Shown here: positions 1-10,747 of the stretch, in pieces
How positions within the stretch are numbered: position 1 is the first letter of the stretch
Layout of the letters: each line of letters starts with the position of its first letter
Assembly (NCBI RefSeq): GCF_002811925.1
Contig: NZ_NPDS01000010.1
Location: 62,001-126,000, forward strand
DNA length: 64,000 nt
Origin: Leptospira barantonii
GTDB lineage: Bacteria; Spirochaetota; Leptospiria; Leptospirales; Leptospiraceae
Reading direction: 5' to 3'
Translations under genes and position numbers: made by a program
Notes under the pieces: generated by a model
What the model was told of the DNA's origin: nothing
Seen by the model: only the letters and a program-made list of their open reading frames with translations
Databases searched by the model: none

Positions 1-75
1 GAAATCTATTACTCGGTGGACAAAAGTCTGATCGTACACACTCTAAAAGAGGTTGTAAAATTTTTGGAATCTTGA
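1..75 (+). CDS. 3' end of an upstream gene, possibly an ArsR-like regulator (partial)
   Basis: An open frame enters from the left edge and stops at a TGA at 73-75, giving 24 residues that begin EIYYSVDKSLIVHTL. An 'xxYYSxD...L...L....FL' ending resembles the C-terminal wing and helix of ArsR-type winged-helix regulators, but this is too short to be sure. The next gene starts 80 bases downstream on the same strand, so the two could share a transcript. The identity is an inference; the open frame itself is seen. Confidence 0.4.
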   Translation, partial: EIYYSVDKSLIVHTLKEVVKFLES

Positions 76-155
76 AGGATTCGTAATATGTCGATGAGTG
101 TCAACATATCGATATATAGAAAGAATCGCACGTATGTCTTTTAAGGAGATGGAGA

Positions 156-1331
<1,176 letters not shown>

Positions 1332-1351
1332 TATTAGAATAAAAGAATATT

Positions 1352-2392
1352 ATGAACGACACCGAATTAAAAAACGCACTGGAAGGTTATCTTTCCGGAA
1401 GATTGAAGGGAAAAACGGAGATCCATTCTATGGTTTCTCTGAGCGGCGGGGCCTGTCAGGAAAATTTTTCCGCACAGGTTCAGGTAATGGACGGCCCCGA
1501 AAAGGGTTCGTATGACACCGTGTTTCGAACGGACAAAGGCGCGGCCTTACTCGCTTCCTTAAGTAGGGAAGACGAGTTCGGCGTTTGCGATCTTGCATAC
1601 AAGGCGGGCGTAAACACACCTCGACCTTTCTGGTTGGAAACAGATCGGGGAGTTACAGGAAGTCCGTTTTACTTTATGCAGAAAATTTCCGGCAAAGCTA
1701 CGGGAAGATACGTCGTAAAGGATCCTTCGCTTAACAAAATGCGTAAGTCGCTCTCGACGGATCTCGCCGAGAACCTCGCCAAACTTCATTCCGTAAAACC
1801 TTCGGATTGTAAGGATGAAAAACTCCGCAAAACTTTGTGGATGGGTCAGGACCCGAACGACAGGATCGTCGCAACCGGATCGATTCATTCTCTTCGATTG
1901 GAGTTGGAAAGAATGACGGAAAGTTATCCGGCTATGGAGATGATTCTCAACTGGTTGGAAAAAAAAGCGAAACCTTCGGACGATGTCGTATTAATACACG
2001 GTGATTTTAGAACCGGAAATTTTATGGTAACGCCGGACGGTCTTCAGGGAATCGTGGACTGGGAGTTTGCGCATTGGGGAGATCGTCACGAAGATCTTAC
2101 CTGGCTTTGTATGCGCGATTGGAGATTTGGAAAACTCAACAAAGAAGCGGGCGGCTTTGCGGATCGTACGGAATTTTACGAAGCCTATGAAAAGGCTTCC
2201 GGTGTTAAACTGGATCCCGCGATGGTCACGTATTGGGAAGTGATGGGAAATCTTCGTTGGGCGATCGGATGTATCGGTCAGGCCGAAAGACATCTTTCCG
2301 GAAAGGACAAAGGAATCGAACTCGCGGCGATCGGAAGAAGGGCCTGCGAAATGGAATACGAAGCGATGAGGATCATAGAAAATGCAGGATAA
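1352..2392 (+). CDS. Phosphotransferase (APH fold), ACAD10/11 kinase-domain-like
   Basis: 346 residues with the aminoglycoside-phosphotransferase/choline-kinase fold. Seen are a glycine-rich loop around residues 28-36 (SLSGGACQE), the catalytic loop HGDFRTGN at 216-223 and the metal-binding DWE at 236-238. These intact residues suggest an active ATP-dependent kinase. The gene begins 20 bases after the acyl-CoA dehydrogenase. In human ACAD10 and ACAD11 the same two domains are fused and are reported to phosphorylate 4-hydroxyacyl-CoAs before removing the phosphate. Here the two activities would be separate polypeptides of one operon, so aminoglycoside resistance is unlikely to be its role. The 3' end overlaps the next gene by 11 bases. 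Confidence 0.88.
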   Translation: MNDTELKNALEGYLSGRLKGKTEIHSMVSLSGGACQENFSAQVQVMDGPEKGSYDTVFRTDKGAALLASLSREDEFGVCDLAYKAGVNTPRPFWLETDRGVTGSPFYFMQKISGKATGRYVVKDPSLNKMRKSLSTDLAENLAKLHSVKPSDCKDEKLRKTLWMGQDPNDRIVATGSIHSLRLELERMTESYPAMEMILNWLEKKAKPSDDVVLIHGDFRTGNFMVTPDGLQGIVDWEFAHWGDRHEDLTWLCMRDWRFGKLNKEAGGFADRTEFYEAYEKASGVKLDPAMVTYWEVMGNLRWAIGCIGQAERHLSGKDKGIELAAIGRRACEMEYEAMRIIENAG

Positions 2393-2777
2393 ACCGACGT
2401 CCACGGACTTACTCGAAGCAATTCAGGATTTTCTAATGAAGGAAGTTCTTCCTCAATTCAAGGATAAGGATCTTTTATCCTATAAAACATTAGTAAGTTG
2501 GAATATGCTCGGAGTCGTATCGAGGGAAATCCGTTCCGGCGAAGAATTGCTGGATCAGGAACTTGCCCGTCTCGTTCGATTGTTGAAAAAGAATTCTTCC
2601 CTTCCGATCACATTAAACGAGAAAAAAAATCTCGCTCATTCCTGGAACGTCGAACTGCGCGATAAGATCCGTAAGGAAAAACTTTCCATCGAAGACGCCG
2701 AATATTGGAATCACGTAAAAGAAACCGTTCGGGAAAAGGTGGAAGTCACCAATCCGAGATTTTCTACGGAAAGTTAG
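2382..2777 (+). CDS. DUF6285-like small protein
   Basis: 131 residues, acidic and basic in alternation, predicted helical, with no signal peptide or membrane segment. It overlaps the kinase gene by 11 bases and has an AGGAT site before the ATG, so translation is probably coupled. Size and position between an APH-type kinase and a phosphatase match the DUF6285 family, which occurs beside ACAD-type dehydrogenases and this kinase in many proteobacteria; the family name is given from memory of that context and needs a profile search. No catalytic motif is visible. It may be an accessory subunit of the kinase or dehydrogenase; that is inference. Confidence 0.7.
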   Translation: MQDKPTSTDLLEAIQDFLMKEVLPQFKDKDLLSYKTLVSWNMLGVVSREIRSGEELLDQELARLVRLLKKNSSLPITLNEKKNLAHSWNVELRDKIRKEKLSIEDAEYWNHVKETVREKVEVTNPRFSTES

Positions 2778-2783
2778 TCGCTC

Positions 2784-3518
2784 ATGTCGGTGATTCATCT
2801 GATCCGTCACGGTCAGGCAAATTCTCAAGGTGAAAACTACGATCTTCTGACTCCGCACGGAAAGAAGCAGGCTTATGAACTCGGAAAGTTCATGGCACAA
2901 AACGGAGACGTTCCCGATCGAATCGTTACGGGAACTCTTCGAAGGCATTTGGAAACCGCCGATTCTTTTATGGAAGGTGCGATTTCCGTGATCGGACAAC
3001 GGGATCATTTTAAATCCGAGTCGTTTATAAATCGAGACGCGGGTTGGAACGAATTCTCAGCCGAACTTTGGAGTTCCTATTCCAAACTTCTCGCTTCGAG
3101 AAAACCGGAGTTCGCAAAAACATTTTCTCAATTTTCCAAAGTAAGACTCAAAGGCGGAATCCGATCCGCGGCGTTGTTCTTTAAACTTACGGAAGAGATT
3201 CTAAAATTTTGGAGAGAAGGAACGGAAACTCCGGAAGGAATCGAAACGTATAAACACTTCGAAGAAAGAGTATTCCATTCTTCTAATGTATGGTTTTCTC
3301 CGGCGGATCAAGAAAGAAGCTTTATCTTCACTTCCGGAACTCCGATCTCTCTCGTGCTCCATCGTTTTTTACGTCAGGACGAGGATAATTTTTCCTGGAT
3401 GCCTTGGATCTGGAATACTTCCTTAAGTACCTTTCGCTGGGTGAGAGGGAAATATCTTCCCGTTTCCATAAACGGGGCGCCGCATCTTCCCGATAAATCC
3501 GATAGAACGCTGTTTTAA
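2784..3518 (+). CDS. Histidine phosphatase superfamily protein, second catalytic His absent
   Basis: 244 residues. The N-terminal RHGQ (8-11) carries the phospho-accepting His9, and RRHLETA (53-59) supplies the conserved Arg and hydrophobic tail of the family. The position that normally reads S-H-G-G near the C-terminus is TSGTPIS (183-189), so the second catalytic histidine is missing. Related proteins with TSGG at this place exist, so this may be a real subfamily rather than decay. It starts six bases after the DUF6285-like gene and is the last gene of the run. A phosphatase beside a kinase that may act on acyl-CoAs could recycle or proofread a phosphorylated intermediate; this is speculative. 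Confidence 0.85.
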   Translation: MSVIHLIRHGQANSQGENYDLLTPHGKKQAYELGKFMAQNGDVPDRIVTGTLRRHLETADSFMEGAISVIGQRDHFKSESFINRDAGWNEFSAELWSSYSKLLASRKPEFAKTFSQFSKVRLKGGIRSAALFFKLTEEILKFWREGTETPEGIETYKHFEERVFHSSNVWFSPADQERSFIFTSGTPISLVLHRFLRQDEDNFSWMPWIWNTSLSTFRWVRGKYLPVSINGAPHLPDKSDRTLF

Positions 3519-3631
3519 AACGAATTCCGAAGAATATTTACGTAAGATTCCGTTTTTGAGAGTCTTATAACGAGAAAAGAGATCGACGGTGCGACCGCTT
3601 AACGTCTATACTGTCCGTCGTTCACGAGCGA

Positions 3632-5764
3632 TTGATGACAAGTTCAAAAAGTCATTCTCGATCCTCTTCCTTAACCAAAATCGGGTTATGGATTTTCTGG
3701 ATCAGCACGATCTTGGTATTCGTATCCTTCTTCGCAAATTATCATTACGAAGAAAGAAACGTCGACAGACTCATAGACAACGTTCACTGGACCATTTCGT
3801 ATCTCTGCGCGGCGATTCTTGCTTGGCTCGGATATTTCGCGGTCGAAGGCGGAATCCATCGTTTTAGACTTTGGTTCGCTCTCGGTCTTACCGCAAACGC
3901 CCTCGGTCAACTTTCTTGGGCCATTCAAGTTTATCTCGATTACTACGTTACTCCCACTCCGAGCGATTATCTATTTCCCTGGGTCGCTCCGAGTTTTGTC
4001 ATCGGATATTCTATTATAGTTATTGAATGTGATCGAAATAGAATCCGAGCGGCGGTTCTAGACGCGTTGGGTCTAATCACCGCCATTCTTACCTTTTCAC
4101 TCGCGTTGTATCTTCCGCAAAGGGAAGGTGTGGGAATTCCCCAGCTTCTTCCCTTGATCAATCATCCGGTTTCGTTTTTGACCGCGTCCGCTTTGGGAAT
4201 TCTTCTCATACCTCTTCTAAGATTGCGGCCCGATACGTCTTGGTTCGCGTTCATTCTCGGAATGGGAGGAACCGGTCTTTGTTGGTTATTGTGGAACGCG
4301 TTCTTCATCGTGGAAATTCCTCCGGACGGAACCTTACTCAACGCGGGTTTTTCAATCGCGGCTTTGATCTTGGGTTACGGCGCCCTGACCTGGGTTCCGA
4401 AATTCAACGATCATCCGATTTGGGGAAGAAGGTTCGAAGCGGCACTACGTTTATTACCATTGTTTGAAATAGTCGCGAGCTCGATTACGATCGTACTCGC
4501 GGGAACTCTCGCGGGTTTGCCGGAAGGGGTTCGAATCGTAGCGTGGACCGGAACGACGATCGTTGTCGTGATCGCAAGCGTGAGACAAACGTTTCTCGTA
4601 AAGGAGATGACTGACGCGGAACAAAAGATCCGTTTGATCAACGAGGGACTCGAAGGAATCGTCGCCAAAAGAACGGAAGAATTAAGAACCGTGAATCAAT
4701 ATCTTGTTTCCAAAAACGAACAAGTCATCCGTGCGATCGAAGACCTGAGAAGCGCGCAAAAACAACTCATACGATCCGAAAAGATGGCCGTGCTCGGACA
4801 ACTCGTAGCTGGAATCGCGCACGAACTCAATACTCCGTTAGGCGCCATCGTGTCCTCCAACGAAGGAATCCGATCGGTGTTGTCCAATTCCTGGGAAACC
4901 CTTTTGAGAAATTATTCCAAGTTCGACGAAGATGAAAAAACGATTTGGGAAAAACTCTTTTCCAAAGGGATTTCACAAAGGGAATTCTACGATACGAAAG
5001 AGGAAAGGGCGAAAAGAAAAAGGATCGCCGGTTTGTTAAACGAACTCGGAATTTCCGAAGCGTTGCGTTTGGCCGATATTCTTACGGATCTCGGATTGGA
5101 TTCCGAAGACGTTTCCGAAATTTTTAAGAACGTCACGCAGAAAGATAAATTCTTAACGATCGCACAAAACGCACTTTCCTTATCGGGAATCGCTCGCGCG
5201 AGTTTTACAATCGAGAAGGCCGCGGAAAAAGCCTCACTCGTGATACAAGCTCTCAAAGAATATACGTATAAGGATAGAACCGGAACCACGATGGGACCGG
5301 TCGACGTCCGTAAACAATTGGAGACGGTGCTCACTCTTTATTATTCCAAATACAAAACCCAAGTGGAAATCGTTCGGGATATGCCGGACGCGTCTCACGT
5401 TTGGGGAAACACGGAAGCGCTCACGCAGGTTTGGACGAACCTCATCGGCAACGCGCTTTATTCGATGAGTTATAAGGGAAGAATGAAAATTTCCTGTAAG
5501 AAAAGACCGATGGGTTGGGAGATCGCGATCGAAGACAGCGGAACCGGAATCGAGGACACGATACGGGATCGGATCTTCGAACCTTTTTTCACAACAAAAC
5601 CTTCGGGAGCGGGAACGGGATTGGGGTTGGATATATGCAGAAGAATCGTGGAGGATCACAACGGAAAGATCTTCTTCGAAACCTCGGAAAAGGGAACGAC
5701 TTTCTACGTGATTCTTCCCGTAGCGGAACCGATTTCCGAACAATCCGAAAATCAGGTCCCATAA
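3632..5764 (+). CDS. Membrane sensor histidine kinase
   Basis: 710 residues. The first ~320 residues hold roughly nine hydrophobic segments, a large integral-membrane sensor without a recognisable periplasmic domain. A coiled coil follows (about 325-385), then the H-box HELNTPLG with His397. A long helical insertion of about 160 residues separates the H-box from the N-box (TNLIGNAL), the G1 box (DSGTGI) and the G2 box (GTGLGL). The kinase core is complete. No response regulator is adjacent, so it is an orphan kinase in this window. It is convergent with the glutathione transferase gene, only 15 bases apart, with the AT-rich TTAGAAAATTCTA between and over the ends. Confidence 0.9.
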   Translation: MMTSSKSHSRSSSLTKIGLWIFWISTILVFVSFFANYHYEERNVDRLIDNVHWTISYLCAAILAWLGYFAVEGGIHRFRLWFALGLTANALGQLSWAIQVYLDYYVTPTPSDYLFPWVAPSFVIGYSIIVIECDRNRIRAAVLDALGLITAILTFSLALYLPQREGVGIPQLLPLINHPVSFLTASALGILLIPLLRLRPDTSWFAFILGMGGTGLCWLLWNAFFIVEIPPDGTLLNAGFSIAALILGYGALTWVPKFNDHPIWGRRFEAALRLLPLFEIVASSITIVLAGTLAGLPEGVRIVAWTGTTIVVVIASVRQTFLVKEMTDAEQKIRLINEGLEGIVAKRTEELRTVNQYLVSKNEQVIRAIEDLRSAQKQLIRSEKMAVLGQLVAGIAHELNTPLGAIVSSNEGIRSVLSNSWETLLRNYSKFDEDEKTIWEKLFSKGISQREFYDTKEERAKRKRIAGLLNELGISEALRLADILTDLGLDSEDVSEIFKNVTQKDKFLTIAQNALSLSGIARASFTIEKAAEKASLVIQALKEYTYKDRTGTTMGPVDVRKQLETVLTLYYSKYKTQVEIVRDMPDASHVWGNTEALTQVWTNLIGNALYSMSYKGRMKISCKKRPMGWEIAIEDSGTGIEDTIRDRIFEPFFTTKPSGAGTGLGLDICRRIVEDHNGKIFFETSEKGTTFYVILPVAEPISEQSENQVP

Positions 5765-5779
5765 GAATATTAGAAAATT

Positions 5780-6454
<675 letters not shown>

Positions 6455-6553
6455 AGTGTTTTCTCCGTATTATTGGGTATTAGACTTCTGAGTCTTCGAT
6501 TGTAAATAAAAAACTTACAAGAAGTTCCCCATCCGATTCCCAATTGCAAAGAA

Positions 6554-9500
6554 TTATCCGATTCCTTTTCCTCTTTCCGAAAGATAAAACAGGGACGGAA
6601 TGTAAATCAAAGTGACGAGAAGTTCCAAACTTAAGCCGCCCACGATGACGGTAGCGAGCGGTCTTTGTATATCCGAGCCGATTCCGCTTGCGATCGTCGC
6701 GGGAATCAAACCCAAAAGCGCGAGAAGAATGGTCATGATTCTCGGTCTGAGTTGGATCACCGCGGCTTCGAGAACGGAGGTTTTCAGATCCTTTACGCCT
6801 CGTTTTTCAATTACATGCAATAATCTTGATATAAAAAGAACCCCGGTCATCGTCGATATTCCGAAGAGAGAAATAAAACCCACACCCGCAGAAACGGAAA
6901 AGTTCATTCCTCGTAAAAGAAGGGCCAACAATCCGCCGCTGATCGAAATCGGAATCCCGGACATCGCCAAAAGAACCATACGGGGACTTCGGAACATCGT
7001 ATAGAGTATTATAAAAATTGCAAGTAGAGTCAACGGGATCACGAATCGAAGACGTAAAACCGCTCTATGAAGATTTTCAAACTGACCTCCCCAGTGAATG
7101 TCGATTCCTTCTGGGATTTTTATCTTTTCGGCGACCTTGTCCTTCGCCTCCGCGACAAAACTTCCCTGATCCCTTCCTCTTACGTTAGTTCTCACGGAAA
7201 TTTGTCTTTTACCGTCCTGTCTTTGGATGATGGTGGGACCGTCTTTGAATTCTATCTTTGCAAGTTCTGCGAGAGGAATTCTCGCACCTCCGGGTCCGGT
7301 GACGAGTAACGTATGCACCGAGTCGATCGAAGAACGAAAGTCGTTCGTATATCGTACGATGATTTCGAATCTTTTCGAACCGTCGTAAAGAATTCCGACT
7401 TCCTTACCTCCGATCGCGGCTTCCATCGTATCCAAAATTTCGGACGCGTTGATTCCGTATCTCGCGGATTGTTTGCGATCGATTTCGATCGTGAGTTGAG
7501 CTTGATCTCCTTCCTGTTCGATTCCGGATTCGGTTGCGCCCGGAATTTCGGAAACGACGGAAAGAATTTCTTTCCCTAAACTTCTCAGAGTGTTTAAGTC
7601 TTCTCCGTTGATGAGAATGGCGAGATCGGAAACGCTACCCGTAACCGCTTCGGTGACGTTGTCCAAAATCGGTTGTGAAAAAAGAAAACTCGCGCCGGGA
7701 AGAATTTCCTGAAGATCCTTTTTGATCTTGTGAAGAAGTTCCGCTTTAGAAATTTTTTCTTTCCAATTCGAATAATCCTTTAAGCTGATCAGAATTTCCA
7801 AACGGTTCGGGCCGTACGGATCGGTTCCTTCGTCGTTTCTTCCGAGTTGAGTAAGCACCGAAGAAACCTGTTCGTGTTTCAAAATCGAGCTCCTGAGAAT
7901 CGGAACGTATTTTTCCGACGTTCTCAAAGAAACGCCGACGGGAAGAAAACAACGGATATTGATCGAACCTTCGTCCAATTCCGGAAGAAACTCGGTTCCT
8001 AATTTAAAAAAGGAAAATCCTCCGATCCCTAAAATTAGAATCAAAGCGGAAGCCGCGACCCGTTTCGGATTCATCAATCGTTCGGTCAGAAACAGGGAAT
8101 AAAAATCGCGAATTCGAAGAAAGATCGGATTCTGCCATTCCAAAGAATCGTTTCCCTTACTTTCCAACTTCGTTCTATAAAGATAAGTCATCAAAACCGG
8201 AATTAAGGTCAACGCGATGAGCATACTTCCAAGGATCGCATACGCGAGCGTAAACGCCATAGGGGAGAATAGTTTTCCCTCGATTCTTTGAAAGGTGAAA
8301 ATCGGTAAATATGCAAGAATGATAATGGAGATGGAAAAGAAAATTTCCGTCCCGACTTCCTTTGTAGAATCGATCGTAAGGGTTTCGATCTCGCGATACG
8401 AAAGACCGGAATTCTTTTTTTCCTTCGCTTCCTTATATCTTCGCGAAATATTGTCCACGATCACGACCGCACCGTCCACGATGATTCCGAAATCGATCGC
8501 CCCCAAGGATAGTAGGTTCGCCGGTATGTTCGTGATTTTCATCATAGAAAACGCGAACAAAAGGGAAAGAGGAATGGTGCAAGCGACGACTAACGCGGAT
8601 CGTACACTTCCTATAAAAAAGATCAAAACGAGAACGACGATGCTCACTCCTTCGAATAGGGTTCTTGAGATCGTTCTTACCGTATAGTTTACGAGATCGC
8701 TTCTGTCATAGGTCGCCGTCAAACGAATTCCTTCCGGTAAATAGTTTCGATTGATCTCTTCGATTTTTTTCTTAACGCGGGTCACGACCTCGGACGCGTT
8801 TTCTCCTCTTCGCATCGCGATTAAACCCTGAACACCCGATTCCCTCAGTTTGATTTTTGAAGAATCCGGATCTCGGATCGCATAACTGAAAATTCCGTCG
8901 GGTCGTTTCGGATATTCTTCGACGGAAGCGAGATTGCCGATGTAAATCGGAGTTCCACCCGACGACGTGACCACCGTGTTTCGGATGTCGTCCGCGTTTT
9001 GAATCGCACCTAACCCGCGTACGGCGAAACTCTGATCCCCTCTTGTAAGGGTATGACCTCCGGTATTTCTGTTATTCGAAGAGACCGCTTCTATGACGTC
9101 CTGTAGAGAAAGATTGTAACGATAGATCCGATTGGGGGAAGTGATGATATGATATTGTTTGACCAGACCTCCGAAGTTGATCACGTCCGCAACACCGCCT
9201 ACTTGACGTAAGGCGGGAACCACAACCCAGTCTTGGATCGTTCTTAGGTCCATGCCGGTCCATTCCTCCCCGGCCTCGATCGTATAACGAAACACTTCTC
9301 CCACGGGACCGGTAAGAGGGGCCAAAGAAAGATCGGCTTCTTCGGGAAGATCCGCGTCTCTGATTTTTTCCAAGACGAGTTGTCTTGCGGTAAAGTCGCT
9401 GACCCCGTCTTCGAAGATCATCTGCAAAACGCTCAAACCGAAGATCGTTTTGGATCTTCTCGTTAATACGTAAGGAACCGTGTTGAGTTCTCTTTCCAGA

Positions 9501-9703
9501 GGAAGAGTGACCTGTCTTTCCACTTCAAGCGCGGCCTTACCCGACAACAAGGCGATGACCGTAACCTGCGTGTCACCGACGTCGGGATAGGCTTCCTTTT
9601 TTAGCGTGGTCCAGGACCAGATTCCGATTCCAAGCACGCATAACGCTAGTAAAACTGTGGGGATTCTTTTTGTAAGGGAGAATTCTATCAGCCTGTCGAT
9701 CAT
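6554..9703 (-). CDS. RND efflux transporter, heavy-metal (CusA/CzcA) type inner-membrane pump
   Basis: 1049 residues, the usual length for an RND pump, with 12 expected membrane helices and two large periplasmic loops. The TM4 signature DFGIIVDGAVVIVDN marks the heavy-metal subfamily: three acidic residues spaced as in CzcA, except that the third, normally Glu, is Asp. It is the last gene of a three-component operon with the adaptor (three bases upstream) and the outer-membrane channel. The exported substrate, probably a divalent or monovalent metal cation, cannot be fixed from sequence. The pump would be driven by proton flow across the inner membrane. Confidence 0.92.
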   Translation of the reverse strand: MIDRLIEFSLTKRIPTVLLALCVLGIGIWSWTTLKKEAYPDVGDTQVTVIALLSGKAALEVERQVTLPLERELNTVPYVLTRRSKTIFGLSVLQMIFEDGVSDFTARQLVLEKIRDADLPEEADLSLAPLTGPVGEVFRYTIEAGEEWTGMDLRTIQDWVVVPALRQVGGVADVINFGGLVKQYHIITSPNRIYRYNLSLQDVIEAVSSNNRNTGGHTLTRGDQSFAVRGLGAIQNADDIRNTVVTSSGGTPIYIGNLASVEEYPKRPDGIFSYAIRDPDSSKIKLRESGVQGLIAMRRGENASEVVTRVKKKIEEINRNYLPEGIRLTATYDRSDLVNYTVRTISRTLFEGVSIVVLVLIFFIGSVRSALVVACTIPLSLLFAFSMMKITNIPANLLSLGAIDFGIIVDGAVVIVDNISRRYKEAKEKKNSGLSYREIETLTIDSTKEVGTEIFFSISIIILAYLPIFTFQRIEGKLFSPMAFTLAYAILGSMLIALTLIPVLMTYLYRTKLESKGNDSLEWQNPIFLRIRDFYSLFLTERLMNPKRVAASALILILGIGGFSFFKLGTEFLPELDEGSINIRCFLPVGVSLRTSEKYVPILRSSILKHEQVSSVLTQLGRNDEGTDPYGPNRLEILISLKDYSNWKEKISKAELLHKIKKDLQEILPGASFLFSQPILDNVTEAVTGSVSDLAILINGEDLNTLRSLGKEILSVVSEIPGATESGIEQEGDQAQLTIEIDRKQSARYGINASEILDTMEAAIGGKEVGILYDGSKRFEIIVRYTNDFRSSIDSVHTLLVTGPGGARIPLAELAKIEFKDGPTIIQRQDGKRQISVRTNVRGRDQGSFVAEAKDKVAEKIKIPEGIDIHWGGQFENLHRAVLRLRFVIPLTLLAIFIILYTMFRSPRMVLLAMSGIPISISGGLLALLLRGMNFSVSAGVGFISLFGISTMTGVLFISRLLHVIEKRGVKDLKTSVLEAAVIQLRPRIMTILLALLGLIPATIASGIGSDIQRPLATVIVGGLSLELLVTLIYIPSLFYLSERGKGIG

Positions 9704-9706
9704 CGT

Positions 9707-10747
9707 TTAAAACCCGAAACTGATTCCTTTGAGGAGAATGGCCCCGTCGATCACGATCTCGTCGCCTTCGGATAAACCGTCCTTGACGATCGTTCTTTCG
9801 TCTCCGGAAGAACCCAATACGACTTGTTTTCTACGGAAGGAATGCTCGTCTTCCTTTAGAAAAACGTAATGTTTTTCATCCACGGTAACGATCGCCTGGT
9901 TCGGAATCGCAAGCACCGAGGAACGGGGATCTCCGAAATCCACTCTTGCGAACATACCGGGAAGAATTCTTTCCTTCGTGTTTTTTAAAGTGACTCGAAC
10001 CTTTACCGCTCTTAAAACGGGATCGATCACTTCTCCCACCGCTTCCGCTTTACCAAGAAATATCTTTCCGGGAAAGGATGAGAATTGAATCTTCACCTCT
10101 TCTCCGTTTTCCACTTCGCTGAGTTGCGATTCGGGAACGTCGCAGATGATCCAATATGAAGAGCCCGAACCGGAAACGGCATCAAGCTCCTTCGGATTAA
10201 AACCGATCGTTCTCAATTTGGATTCGGCTTCCGCGGATTCAGCCTTGGCAACCGCGAAGTTGGATTCCGCTTCGGTAACGTCCCTTCTTGTTGCGGCTTG
10301 GTTGACATACATATCTTTGATTCTCGCCAAATCCTTATAACCCTTCGAGGCGACTGCGCGTGTGCGTTTGTATTCGGAATAAAGATGAGTCGTTTCTCCG
10401 GAATCGAAGAGAATCAATCGTTCTCCCGAGTTGACCGAAGTGTTGATGCTTGCGATCACTCTTGCGGAAGCGATTACGGAGAACGCGGCGTTTCCCTTTC
10501 CGATCTTTTGATACACAAGACGCGCAAGTCCGGGATGTTCTTTCGGAAATTCGATTCTGGCTCCGGCTTCCGTCACGCGAGGACTTCTCGCCTTTTCCAA
10601 CTTCCAGTGCTCCTGCGCTTTTCGGGAAGTGTTCCAGTTTTGAAGAAAGATCGCAAGGGTAAGAAGCAAAACGGAACCCATCAAAACGATTCTCGGGCGT
10701 TTTTGATAAAAGGAGACGAAGGAATGGAATAGATTCTTAAAAATCAT
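9707..10747 (-). CDS. RND efflux periplasmic adaptor subunit
   Basis: 346 residues with a single N-terminal membrane anchor (about 18-36). After it come a split barrel-sandwich hybrid, a short alpha-hairpin rich in Ala and Glu (about 150-185), a beta-barrel region containing the conserved LPGMFARVDF, and a membrane-proximal domain ending in GLSEGDEIVIDG. This is the standard adaptor order of CusB/CzcB proteins, though no Met- or His-rich metal tail is present. It overlaps the outer-membrane channel gene by four bases (ATGA) and is followed by the pump after three bases, so the three are translated from one message. Confidence 0.88.
   Translation of the reverse strand: MIFKNLFHSFVSFYQKRPRIVLMGSVLLLTLAIFLQNWNTSRKAQEHWKLEKARSPRVTEAGARIEFPKEHPGLARLVYQKIGKGNAAFSVIASARVIASINTSVNSGERLILFDSGETTHLYSEYKRTRAVASKGYKDLARIKDMYVNQAATRRDVTEAESNFAVAKAESAEAESKLRTIGFNPKELDAVSGSGSSYWIICDVPESQLSEVENGEEVKIQFSSFPGKIFLGKAEAVGEVIDPVLRAVKVRVTLKNTKERILPGMFARVDFGDPRSSVLAIPNQAIVTVDEKHYVFLKEDEHSFRRKQVVLGSSGDERTIVKDGLSEGDEIVIDGAILLKGISFGF

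Noticed and set aside
86..117. Palindrome ATATCGATAT and flanking ATATGT/ACATAT upstream of the first gene
   Set aside because: Short, AT-rich and without a second copy nearby; too weak to call an operator.
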